From Reticulitermes lucifugus (taxonomy: Eukaryota; Arthropoda; Insecta; Blattodea; Rhinotermitidae): a DNA stretch of 42,793 nt. The first letter of the stretch is position 1, and every line of letters begins with the position of its first letter. The notes under the pieces are model-generated. The model ran no database searches, was not told the origin of the DNA, and saw only the letters and a list, made by a program, of their open reading frames with translations. Below are positions 1 to 9,799 of this stretch, one piece after another. The position numbers and the translations under genes are program-made. Where the stretch lies: positions 9,521-52,313 of the forward strand of contig JAKCWW010002921.1 of NCBI GenBank assembly GCA_026260175.1. Reading direction: 5' to 3'.

Positions 1-65
1 CCCATCCCACTTCTTGAAGATCCATTTTAATATTATCCTCCCATCTACGCCTGGGTCTTAATTTC
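1..65 (-). mobile_element. LINE 3'-end fragment (family L1a in this window)
   Basis: Read on the minus strand, these bases match the same stretch in the copies near 15.7, 27.1, 31.1, 32.6 and 40.4 kb. It is the coding tail of a non-LTR retrotransposon (RRWEDNI-KxDL type) followed downstream by a C-terminal MNLRV-like end. Only the part around the DNI-K codons is in the window, and the rest is cut off by the left edge. It is a non-functional fragment. Confidence 0.6.
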
Positions 66-770
66 ACAAACTGTGACGTCTCGGTAACCACGGGACAGGC
101 ATACTTGTTACATTTTACTGCTTAAACAGGCAGCCTATCCTTAAGTCAAAAGGTTTAATTTTGTAAAGTGCATGTGTCTTATTTCGTCTTTAGTAATTAA
201 GTTAATAACAATAAACATTTCGAACCTCCCTCTACGCATGGATGTTTTCCTGTTGTCTGATATGACCCTACCACATGATAAAGGACTCATTGATCAAAAA
301 ATCTAATCAATTATGGGCATAATTTTATTGATCAAGTTAGGCGTTAAATAATCACAGACGCCTCCTGGTCTGAAATTGGGAATACGACCATTTGGTCCGT
401 ATCTTTAGATTAAGGTATTAAAATTCCGATTCAATAATTACATTCACATTTAAAGCGCTGCTTAATTTGAAGCACAGACTTTCGAAACGCGGTTCGTCCA
501 TATCTTTCCGCCATACTTCAAATTAACAAAATCCCTAGAAGAGCACCATTATTTAAAATCCTTCCATTTACATTTGGCAACGCTGCACAGAAAGGTCCTG
601 AGCTGCCGCTGGTTGAAAGATTCATCCCTCCAACCTTCTCCAACCCTCCGCCCTACCCTGCACACTCCCCTCAACAACCGCCCCTACTCCAAACTTTCAT
701 TACCATAGAGATATGGTCGGGAAGTAGCTATTGACACTACTTGCTGCGTTCTAGTGTTATAAGAGCACCG
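66..770. other. No gene or repeat recognised
   Basis: AT-rich sequence with no recognisable exon, RNA gene or repeat. The pyrimidine-rich stretch around 600-690 (many CCCTCC/CTACCC units) is the only compositional feature. Confidence 0.4.
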
Positions 771-819
771 TTATTATATTATTATTATTATTATTATTAC
801 TACCACTACTACTACTATA
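771..819. repeat. (TTA)n/(TAC)n microsatellite
   Basis: An uninterrupted run of ATT/TTA triplets passes into ACT/TAC triplets. It leads directly into the 33-bp minisatellite. Confidence 0.9.
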
Positions 820-845
820 AGACAAAAGAACCTTGGCATGAACAG

Positions 846-1016
846 CACCTCAGTCCCTCTAGCCACATGCAAAGACAATACCTCAGTCCCTATAGCCACA
901 TTCAAAGACAATACCTCAGTCCCTATAGCCACATGCAAAGACAATACCTCAGTCCCTATAGCCACATGCAAAGACAATACCTCAGTCCCTCCAGCCACAT
1001 GTACGGATAATACCTC
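846..1016. repeat. 33-bp minisatellite, about five copies
   Basis: A unit of about 33 bp (containing CCCTATAGCCACATGC and AAAGACAATACCTCAG) is repeated about five times with very few differences. The first and last copies are the most divergent (CTCTAG, CTCCAG). Because 33 is a multiple of three, several frames on both strands stay open and give spurious repetitive ORFs (for example an 11-residue YLSPYSHMQRQ unit). No gene call is justified. Confidence 0.93.
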
Positions 1017-1277
1017 AAATTAAGTCACGGCCGATTCCTTCTAGATCCTTTCTAATCTATAAATCATCCTGTCGTTCGACGATATACAGCAGAAGTGGCC
1101 TCAACGCGGCTCGCACAAGTTGCTTGTAAAAAATAAAATTACAGGTACTTTACACGCACATGAGGCTGGCCGTGAAAGGCGATCTAAAAATATTTTTGAA
1201 AGAAAGGAGACCCACAACTAACTGAAACTAACCTACTAAGCTATGAAGCGTAGGGCTTAACTTACGCACAGAGGAAC

Positions 1278-1673
1278 TTGCAGTCAGTAAACAGACTCCG
1301 AAATAATTCTACACAGATCCAAATTCCAAAAGTCGTGTTTGAAGACACACAATATGATGGACAATGTTCAAAATTAAAGTCATGTCAAAAGTTAATTATA
1401 TCTGACAGAAAAGTTTCTCAAAAAAATCATGCAACCACGCCTAAAAATTTAAACTTAAACTTACTCCCTGCTGGCCAAAAAAAAAACAAAAAAGCAGCAA
1501 AAACAAATCATTCCAGCCAGACGTTAGCAAGGAGACAGGTAGAGAAGCAAACACAAAGAGAATTACGACTCGTCACCAGAATGCAGGAAGAAATTGTATT
1601 TCAAAATGCGACGAAGTTCAAACGTGTGGGACTGACAGAAACAAATCAGCACTGGAGTCACGAAAAAGGGTAA
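1278..1673 (+). other. Unassigned lysine-rich open frame, possible terminal exon
   Basis: An open frame of about 131 codons has no ATG at its start; the first in-frame ATG is far downstream. It opens just after an acceptor-like sequence (GAGGAACTTGCAG) and ends in TAA. The translation is basic and Q/N/K-rich (an AGQKKNKKAAK patch near residue 65), with no domain, signal peptide or membrane segment that I recognise. The codon use looks less like random AT-rich DNA than its neighbours do. It could be the last exon of a plus-strand gene, a retrotransposon gag relic or a chance ORF. No function is assigned. Confidence 0.25.
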
Positions 1674-1685
1674 TGATAATGTTCA

Positions 1686-1965
1686 AGGTACAGGTGACTG
1701 TGTCCCTATGCAAGTCATGAAGGCATCCAGGGGAATGGAGGTACATCTCCACTGATTCTTAACACCTGCGCTACATGGAAGTAAGTAGGCAGCTTCGCGC
1801 CACGGCCGCTTTACTCCCGGAGAAAGGGCACCCGTTACCCACAATGGACAGGAGGTTGGGTGGGACCCAGAGCCTGTCTTGGCGTTTTGGAGAAGAGAGA
1901 AATTGTGTGCCGTGTCAGGACCCGAACCCCGCATCACCCAGCCCGTATCCTAGCCACACAGAACA
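1686..1965 (-). mobile_element. tRNA-derived SINE, family S1, diverged copy
   Basis: This matches the S1 family seen better preserved at 27.9 and 33.6 kb. Shared blocks are the GGAATGGAGGTACATCTCCAC stretch, the GTTACCCACAATGGACAGGAGG block and, at the right end, a B-box-like run (reverse of GGACCCGAACCCC). The tRNA-like head is at the right, so the element reads on the minus strand. It has diverged strongly and no clear target duplication was found. Confidence 0.6.
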
Positions 1966-2021
1966 GAAACCGCTGGCAGGCTCTTGTGGACACAGCAATG
2001 AATGTACAGCTTTCATACACG

Positions 2022-2253
2022 CAGGGGCGTAGCTGTAGGGGGGAGTGGTGTGGCCGTCCCCGGAGGCAGGGTCCAAGAGACGGCAAAGTAAATATTTTAA
2101 ATGAAAGAAATGCGATTTTTCTCTAAAAAAAAATTAAATTATTGAAATAATATAAAAGAAAATTCAATGAGTAAGTTCATAATTTCAGTATAGGGGCTGG
2201 CATTGTCAGTACACGCCCCGGGCGCCAAAAAAAAAAACCTACCTACGCCACTG
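2022..2253. mobile_element. hAT-type MITE with 8-bp target duplication
   Basis: Terminal inverted repeats CAGGGGCGTAGCTGTAGG and CAGTGGCGTAGGTAGG (as read from the right end) enclose 232 bp with no coding capacity. The element is flanked on both sides by the 8-bp duplication CATACACG (2014-2021 and 2254-2261). An 8-bp duplication with CAGKGGCGTA ends is the hAT superfamily signature. The insertion must have been mobilised by a transposase from elsewhere. Confidence 0.85.
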
Positions 2254-2261
2254 CATACACG

Positions 2262-3262
2262 AAAGTGAGTCTGTTGACCAAACTGGCGACGATCAGCTTC
2301 CCAACGACGACACTGTTCCATGAAGTCACAGATACCACATACAGTGTATGAACATTCAGGGCGCAACTGACGTAATCGCTTGTAACACAGAGGTCCAACG
2401 TATTTATGGCACAGGGCCACACCCGTTATTGTGACTCTGTTCGCGGTCCGCATGTGGAAAAATAACCATAAATGGTATATCTAACCGCCTAAATAACTGT
2501 GCACTTTTTTGTATTATATGCATAATTTACAAATGTTGCCGCATCGCGGGCCGTGGGTTGGATACTCATGGTATAATGCAAACCCGCATTACTAACAACC
2601 ACTAATAATCTAACGAGCGCCAGTGCTATCTCCCAAAAGCCTTGAATCCTGATCAACGCCACTGTGTGAGAACGAACGGCGCAGCCACGATTTGTGGGGC
2701 CCTATATAAACCTCAACAATCGACCTTGTCGTACCAATGACGTACATGGCCACCTTCTATTTATAAAACTGTCATAAACAGACCTGGTTTTCAAATAAAA
2801 CACCTCAATATCGTTGATTTTTATAATCAAGGATGAAGTGTTACCAATTTTTTTACTCTTTCATATTCTAATTTTTACGTAAGTTTCCTCTTCTGAGCCC
2901 CACTCGCTGTCTTTTACGCCTCGATATGTCTGCAAACAATATATTTATATAAATAAACCGGCCGGCAATGCTGCAGCGTATTCGCTCGAATTTGAGTTCT
3001 CGCGAATACGCTCGAATTCGTCCGAATAGTGGGCGGTGACAAAATAAAACGTTGCGATCGGCTCGCGGGTCCGGGTGCTTTGCATAATCTTGCCATATGG
3101 TAGCTATGCCCGTGGTAGCTATGCCCGTGGTAGCAACCTCAAATCTAAATTTAACTCCTCAAGATTATGGTATTGTGTGACGTGACGCCGTGTAGTTTGA
3201 CGGATGGACTCTGACGTTTTGTATGTACTGAGAACAGCAGGTTCCTCCGAAACGTTGGCACC
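2262..3262. other. No gene recognised; short tandem duplication at 3103-3135
   Basis: There is no supportable exon. A 17-bp unit (GGTAGCTATGCCCGT) is repeated in tandem near 3103-3135. The stretch 2995-3030 contains CGAATTTGAG/CGAATACGCTCGAATTCG repeats. The rest is unremarkable AT-rich DNA. Confidence 0.4.
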
Positions 3263-3477
3263 GATTATACAGCATTTAATCCAGCAACTGCACAATCAAA
3301 AACAAACAATGATTTGTTACTTTACGATGTGGCTCCTGCATGTTTCGGCCTCAACATGGCCATCCTCAGGGACGCCTCCAACGAAGGAATACCATGGAAT
3401 CATCACTGACTCCACCTATGCACATCTTTAACAGAATCTGCTGATTGTGCAATTTTTGTATTAAATGCTGTATAATC
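3263..3477. repeat. Inverted-repeat element, 36-bp arms
   Basis: The left arm 3263-3298 (starts GATTATACAGCATTTAAT, ends GCACAATCA) and the right arm 3442-3477 are reverse complements with a few mismatches. They enclose about 143 bp with a TGTTTCGGCCTCAACATGG block. This is probably a non-autonomous DNA transposon or its remnant. No clear target duplication was seen. Confidence 0.65.
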
Positions 3478-5550
3478 ACTCAACTGCACGGAATGTGAAA
3501 AACAAAGTTGGCACCAATCTTATAAACCCACATGACGTCATTCTGACACCCCTGACGATCCTCAAATCGACAAAACTGCTGTTTTTTTATTTCACTTATG
3601 TCTGTGCGTTATGCAGATTGTAACATTCACGTCACAGCTACTGTCTGTGCCACAGAACGCACAGTATAACATTACTGTTTATAACGACACTCTTGGAGTC
3701 CCATACGCTCAGTAAACTGCTATTTACGGCCATGTTCATAAGGCTGATACGGGACCAATTTTAACGAGACTTTAAATTTCGCACACACTGGCGATCTATG
3801 TATGGGATTATCTGTCAGAAAAAGTAGAATATTTCAATTACCCTGAAAGTGTGGGACGATTACGTAACTGACTCTTAATGTATATGCGACGTGGGCGGCA
3901 TAATCAATATCTTCATGAGCTTCGCGAAATTTTAATATAGCAAAATGAAACCATGCACGTGACGCTTGTATGCAGTTTTCTTTGTACATTACGTTTTATA
4001 AGATCCCTTGGTTAATAACAAAATGGAGGATGCGGGTTCCAACGGGGATTCCAACCAGTGCTGGCAAATTACATAACTTTTCACACGCAACATTTTGAAA
4101 TGCATTAAAGACTAATTTTAAGGCCCACCACAGATTTACTGAACGTGGTCTACTTCATAAGCAACACAAAGTGTCTTTCTAAATCTGACGAAAGCGAATG
4201 GCTGTACTTTCTGTAATTTATAAAGCTAACCAACTGTGTCATGCATTCGACAATGACCCACTTTTATTTAAAATAATTATACATTCATTGGTGATGTGCC
4301 ACAAGGCAAATACCCAACTTGAAAGAAAACATTTATGTATTATGAATTTGTTAGTGGCGTTCAAGGTAAATTATAACCTATACTTTCACTGACCCATCTA
4401 CTTCGTATCTGTAACGATTTGAATACAAAAAAAAATATCACAAGGGCCGAGACATGAAATCAGGCCCTTCAACTTGTGACTTGGATTACTACAATTGAGG
4501 CAGAATGTCAAATTTCCCTCACTTTTTCGTGGGCTGTGTTACTCACGCCATCCACTGTTACACAATGCACATGTGATTACATTTTATAACAAAACTGTTA
4601 TAGTGTAACAGGCGAAAAGAGACAAACGTAACATAAGCAATAACAGCACAGCAAAAAACATTAACACAGATTAAAATATATTTAATTAATGGTGGCCGCG
4701 TTTAAAGCCAATCACAACACATTCACCTGGCAGCATTCCACTGCAGATAGTTCTGTGGCTTCACGACCGAATCATCAAGAAACTCACTCACTCTCATCGT
4801 TAATTCGCGTGAGTCTAAATCACGAGAACACAGGGAGAAGAGACGGGCTGGAAGGGACGTTCTTTGCAGCTGATTAAGCTTATCTGTGTTGTTAAATTCG
4901 ACATAAAGAGCTTTCTGTAAAGCGGACTTAATTATGGTTCAATATGGCTGACAATCAAAACTGTCCCAACAACTTTTAGTATGGCTCCCATAATTAATTT
5001 CATAAGAATATGTCAAACGGTTCAGGTATTGATGTCACAGAAACGGAAATGCATCGTCTACGACAAATTTGTGGGACGGCCTCCAATACCAAATGTTATC
5101 AAAATCGGTCCAACGGTTCTGAAGCTGACTCAGCAACAAACACCTTTTGTTTCGTTACCTTGAAATCCGAAAGACTTACGTAAATAAGTGTATTCGGCAT
5201 AAAATGCGTTTAGTTTCTCTGTACAACTTTTCTTCGAAACATTTTTCGCTCCGGTAAATATTTAGTGAGTTACGCTTGACAAACGCCAAGAAACGCATGT
5301 AGGGCTTGGTGTGAAGTGTCCGTTAAGTTGTGCGATTTTAACCGAAACCTGCACTGCGCGTAATCTTCTAGTGAAAGTCTCCCACACAAAATTTTTAAAA
5401 GATATGTCCAATGGTGTAAGCACCGATACTACGTCACAGACAGACATGCCCGCTGTGTTATGTTTTTCCTTTGCAAAGAAGACCTAAAAAGGTTAGCAGT
5501 AACCTGGAAGTAACGTTGCAAGTTCAATTTATTGATTTGTGCCATCACAA

Positions 5551-5591
5551 TTATATATATATATATATATCATATATATACATATATACAC
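5551..5591. repeat. (TA)n microsatellite with CATATATA interruptions
   Basis: A simple-sequence TA run interrupted by CATATATA and CATATATACA units. Confidence 0.9.
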
Positions 5592-5811
5592 CTTACATGG
5601 TATTGCCAAGAAGTATCCCAGTACACACGGACAAGCAAATTATTCATTGTATGTGCTACAGACTGTGTAGCATATGATTTAAGGCAGTTCATTTTGTTCC
5701 GGCAAAAGAAAGCTGAAAAAACATAGTCCCTCTAGCCCCTTGACATGAATCACATCACATTGACTCGGCGAATGGCACAATGCTTGGGGCATTATTCTTC
5801 GGTGGGGAAAT

Positions 5812-5962
5812 GGAAGTAAAATAAAAGAGAGACGCAGCAGAAAGAGCAGGAGAGAAGCAAGTGCATAGCCGCGAGAGAGAAAGAGAAGCGTAATGGGAAA
5901 ATGGTTGGAGAGGGGGTCAGGCGGAAGGGAAGGGGGGAAACGAGTTTGTGGGAGAGGCAGGG
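5812..5962 (+). repeat. Purine-rich (GA/GGA) tract
   Basis: About 150 bp is dominated by G and A on the plus strand (GAGAGAGAAAGAGAAGCG, GGGAGAGG, GGAAGGGAAGGGGGG). It is pyrimidine-rich on the ARID5 sense strand. Such polypurine/polypyrimidine DNA can adopt H-DNA or bind GAGA-type factors, but no function is shown. Confidence 0.6.
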
Positions 5963-6742
5963 TATGTATAGAAAACTGGTATGGAAAGAGTCAGTAACAA
6001 CAATAACATACTGCTTTTATCTAATGCAGGATATGACTTATTAAACAAAAGGACTCGACTGGTAGCCCCTAAAAATTCCTGAAGAAAAACTGGCTAAATT
6101 TAGACTCGACAAGAACAGATTCCGCTTCTCATTCCCCCTCCCAGTCCCCCAATTACCGTCAAGAGAAGACAATATTCAAACTGCAAAATCCATTTAAACT
6201 GTAAGACTATACAGTGTTCTATCTGATTACAACACATATCAAATAAAGTGTGACCTTCCCTAAGTTTTAACATCACGTTAATAATTTTCATTTCTTGCTC
6301 TGCGTAGGCTAAGGCCCCATCTAGCGTTTCTCAAGGCCAACGTGTTTTGCTTCAGCGCATTGCTACGTACTATTATGAGCTCCGGGCCCGGTTATGCAGT
6401 AATTGATAAATCAATATCACATTCAAGTCATATTTAATTATTCGTTAGTAAAAATCCTAATCCAATCCATCTATAATGGCTTGTTGCTCTCCTTTTCAAC
6501 GGCAATACCTAAATGATAAAACGGGTCCATATAGACCATATGAATCAATAATCTCAGAAATTCAGTACCATGTTACGATTCAAGACCGTACCAATATACA
6601 CAAAAATTAAATTCGACAATAAAACATAAGAAAGCTACCACTCAATTTCTCGCTTACTCAACACGTCATACACATTCCAGCCGATAAGATCACACATTCA
6701 GCTCCATTACCTAATTGAAATGTAATATTATTAATTACTTAC

Positions 6743-7000
6743 CTCTCCATGATCGTCGTTCCTCCCCTCAGGTGTGTTTTCTGGTAGAAAATATAATCGT
6801 AAACTTGCCAACACTTGTTCGCTATTTTTGTCCACCCACAAAAGTTGCAATTCTCCAATGCTAATTAAGTCTGAATCACTCCATAATTTCACGAAGAAAA
6901 AATCACTCAGAGCTAATATTTTATGTCTTCCATTTTTTTTATACTTAAAACCTTTGTAGAACGTATATTGTCCATGGTGTCCACATGGTGCACCAATTAG
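6743..7000 (-). CDS. ARID5: ARID5-like protein, coding exon 2 (N-terminal BAH-like region)
   Basis: The exon is 258 nt (86 codons, phase 0 at both ends), preceded by TTAATTTCAG and followed by the donor GTAAGT. Its translation begins LIGAPCGHHGQYTFYKGF, continues with LALSDFFFVKLW and IGELQLLW, and ends LYFLPENTPEGRNDDHGE. This order (GxPCGxHGxYxFYK, LSxxDFFFV, ELQLLW, LYFLPExTPxGRNxDHGE) is the conserved N-terminal region of ARID5A/ARID5B, a BAH-like module that precedes the DNA-binding ARID domain. ARID5 proteins are nuclear transcription regulators; vertebrate ARID5B works with the histone demethylase PHF2. The ARID domain and the rest of the protein are not in this window. Family assignment rests on pattern recognition; orthology (ARID5A versus 5B) cannot be decided. 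Confidence 0.9.
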
Positions 7001-7215
7001 CTGAAATTAAAGTAGTAATTGTTTATGAATAAAACTCTTGTCGCTTGTGCTTAAATTTTGATACGCATTTTTCCTATATTCATACTGTGTGATACAATGG
7101 TTCAGGAATTGTCAATAAATATCGTCCATATTATCTACTAAATCGTTTAAGAATTATAATAATTGTTGTAATCTGTAGATATTACATTTAAATTGATATG
7201 GCATAATTTACATAC

Positions 7216-7236
7216 CTGTATCTTGTTAGTATCCAT
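7216..7236 (-). CDS. ARID5: ARID5-like protein, coding exon 1 (start codon)
   Basis: The exon is ATG plus six codons (MDTNKIQ) followed by a GTATGT donor at 7215-7210. Joined in phase 0 to exon 2 it reads MDTNKIQ-LIGAPCG, which parallels the start of vertebrate ARID5B (Met, five residues, Gln, then a V/I-G-x-P-C-G block). The intron to exon 2 is 215 bp (7001-7215). The ATG sits in the context TATAATGG. The upstream 5' untranslated region must lie to the right of 7236. Confidence 0.85.
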
Positions 7237-7313
7237 TATAAAATCGAAACAAATCACCAAGCTCACACACAGCACGCCACAAACACATCTACTTTGTATT
7301 TACTCTAATTATG

Positions 7314-7321
7314 TGACGTCA
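7314..7321. promoter_or_regulatory. CRE-like palindrome TGACGTCA upstream of ARID5
   Basis: A perfect full-length CRE/ATF palindrome lies about 80 bp upstream of the ARID5-like ATG. About 50 bp further out is ATGGCGG (7371-7377, in AATAATGGCGGACGG), which resembles the YY1 core seen in many metazoan promoters. Together they suggest the ARID5 promoter lies in 7240-7420. This is inference, and no TATA box or start site was identified. Confidence 0.4.
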
Positions 7322-7421
7322 CCGATACTGTGTTTTCTACCCATGATGCTTTGTGACACAAAAGAGAATAATGGCGGACGGTGTAGACACATGTTTCTCA
7401 TAGAATTAACTCGCTAGGCAT

Positions 7422-9570
7422 ATGCTATTTCCTTTAGATTTTTCTTGCAGTGGCAGAAGTGTCGGGTTATATCATTCATAATACATTGTTTGTGGTATAC
7501 TAAATAAGAAGAAAAGATTTGGCAGTATGTTGTTGTAAACTATCCGTAGGTATAAGTCTAATTTTAGGAGGATGTGGTTTAAAGACGAATGCGAAGCCTC
7601 CATTTTTAAGTGGTGAATGAAAAAATTAAAATATTGATAACAAAATTCCATTGACACGCACACACACTCACACAGGATTGACGATCAGTGTTGTAATGAT
7701 GTAGTGATTTTGCTTGTACGTGTTAGAATAAATGTGTGTGCTTGTGTTCGTATGCAGTCCGGAGTAGTGATTGAGGGCGGGGAGGGGTGTACAGAAAAAG
7801 TGGTCTTAATTTTTGGAACCCAGGCAACTGCTTTGAAGTGTTAATCGTGTAATTACTAATTATAACTACGCATCTGAGATAAACCTTGTTTTGCGACACC
7901 TAATTTTGCTTCTTTTAATGATTTATTGACTACTGTTTTTATCCATTGCCGACAATTTGAAATAGATTTGCACATGTAATTCAACTGTCGTACGTAATTA
8001 CCTTCCTAACAGTAGGACTGACTTAATTGTGCAAGCATTTCATGCCCAAGCTCTAAGGCGTTTCTTGATATCAGAAGTACATCAGTTCTGTTACAGTAGA
8101 TCAGTGTCATTAATGTTTATTGGGGATCATTATGGTTGTCAAACATCAATGACTATGTAGCAGAGATGTATTTATGGTTTGTTTAACGACATTGCCAGTA
8201 GTTAGATATTTAGAGTGGAATGATGGGTATAAGAATTTTGTACAATAAGACTTCATACTGCAGGCTGTGAGAAACTTCTTGTCCATAGCTTGTGTTACAG
8301 TAGCTGTTGCGAATTAAGATTTATACACCGATATTTTATTACTTTTAATGTGATAAGAAATGCACAAATGACCCTAGAATTGTTACAAATATACTCCCTG
8401 GGCCAACATTTTAGTTCATGCTGTGATTGTAGGTGTAGCTTCTTTAGTCTGAACAAAGAAAATAATGCCTAAAAGATGTCTACTTCCATACATGATCTCA
8501 AAAATTGATTTTGTATTGCCATAGAATCTCATTTCTCATTATTATTAGGAGTTAAGAACTGAGACTTTTTTCAGGAAAACAGGTGTAATTGCAGAATATG
8601 GTTTGCATTCTTTGCCACGCCACATTCCAGTGCTTTTTTAAATCTACAGTTATCGTTCTTGGTGAAGTCTGGTTTTGTCTTGGTAGGTTAAAATGTTTTA
8701 GAAGGCCTGAAATAATTGCATGTACATACGAAATAGTACCAGTATCTCTTTAGGTACTGAACTGTTAACACACACTACCTTACCAGCACACATAGAATTG
8801 TACCTTCCTTTGTGAACAAGCACTAGAAAGACAGTGTAGTGAAGGATTGTTGAACATGCGTGGCATGGCCACTAGTGAGGAATTACCACAATATCAGTCT
8901 GTTAGTATCTCAACATATCACAGCACGTAGATGGTGCTTCTCCCATCTTGTATAAAGTCATATTGTGATAAATTGTCTTCACATAGTGTATGCTGTTAAG
9001 GTCATATATTAATGGCATTCAACAAACAGTGCTTGTGGTGGTTATGAAACTGTGATGCTGTTCTGTAAGGCTCTGATGATGGTATATCACATCTAAACTT
9101 GTTAACTTCATGAATGGAAGAAGTCCATAAAGTTAATGAGTTTACACGACTTGTGTGCTTCTTATTAAATAACAAAACTTGCGAACCTGCAAACTGCATC
9201 CACTCGTAAATTCTCTGGTATTATCTGTCACCAGGTGGCTGCTGCAGCATTGTCACCAGAAACGTGTTATACCATTACACCAATTGCAAATCCTTACAAC
9301 TTCAACACTCGTGCTCTTGTCCCAGTACTCGTACATTTTTCCTGACATATTGTCTCACTCTCGCATAGCAGTCACATCCACATTGTGTGAATGTGGTACA
9401 GACAGCATTTTATAAAGATTTGAGAGATGTGGGATAAGTGTAATTCATAAGCAGGTGAGGATATCAAGTGGTGCATTCTTTTTCCGGAGAAACAAAACTT
9501 TATCAGCGATTTTCTAATGAACTCAAAAACCCGTATCGAAAATGTTAAAACTTTGTTTGTATATGTGTGT
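7422..9570. other. Upstream intergenic region, no gene recognised
   Basis: AT-rich DNA with only short open frames, none with a recognisable product or good splice borders. A short CA-rich run occurs at 7652-7673. Confidence 0.45.
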
Positions 9571-9574
9571 TATT

Positions 9575-9797
9575 AGCATGGGTCTGCGGCCGCTCGCTTA
9601 CTGGGATTGTGGGTTCGAATCCCGCCAAAGGCATAGATGTCTGTCTCTTGTGAGTGTTGTGTGTTGTCAGGTACAGGTCTCTGCGACGGGTTGGTCACTC
9701 GTCCTACCGAGTGTGGTGTGTCTAAAGTGTGATTGTGAAGCCTTGAACAATGAGGCGGCCTAGGTCCCCAAGGGGCTGTCGAGCCGTTAAAAAAAAG
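9575..9797 (+). mobile_element. tRNA-derived SINE, family S3, plus strand
   Basis: It contains a consensus RNA polymerase III B box (GGTTCGAATCC at about 9612-9622), preceded by a tRNA-like head (CGGCCGCTCGCTTACTGGG). A body of about 160 bp follows, ending in a short poly(A) run (9788-9796). It is a SINE rather than a tRNA gene because the anticodon and acceptor arms do not fold and a body plus A-tail follow. Confidence 0.7.
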
Positions 9798-9799
9798 TG

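Larger units (their letters stand above)
3478..6742. other. Inferred first long intron of the ARID5-like gene, part within the window
   Basis: Nothing downstream of the ARID5 exon 2 donor (6742) could be recognised as a further ARID5 exon, on either strand, down to base 1. The stretch contains an (AT)n run, a purine-rich tract and a perfect TGACGTCA at 3533-3540, but no other gene that can be supported. It is taken as intron because the coding frame is open across the donor. Confidence 0.5.

Noticed and set aside
846-1016. Direct repeats resembling a CRISPR array
   Set aside because: The units are adjacent tandem copies without unique spacers; this is a minisatellite in eukaryotic DNA.
741-1023. 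Repetitive open frames on both strands
   Set aside because: Created by the triplet microsatellite and the 33-bp minisatellite.
6774-6959. Plus-strand 61-codon open frame
   Set aside because: It is the antisense shadow of ARID5 exon 2.
9575-9660. Possible tRNA gene (consensus B box)
   Set aside because: No cloverleaf with acceptor and anticodon arms could be formed, and a body plus A-tail follows, so it is a SINE head.
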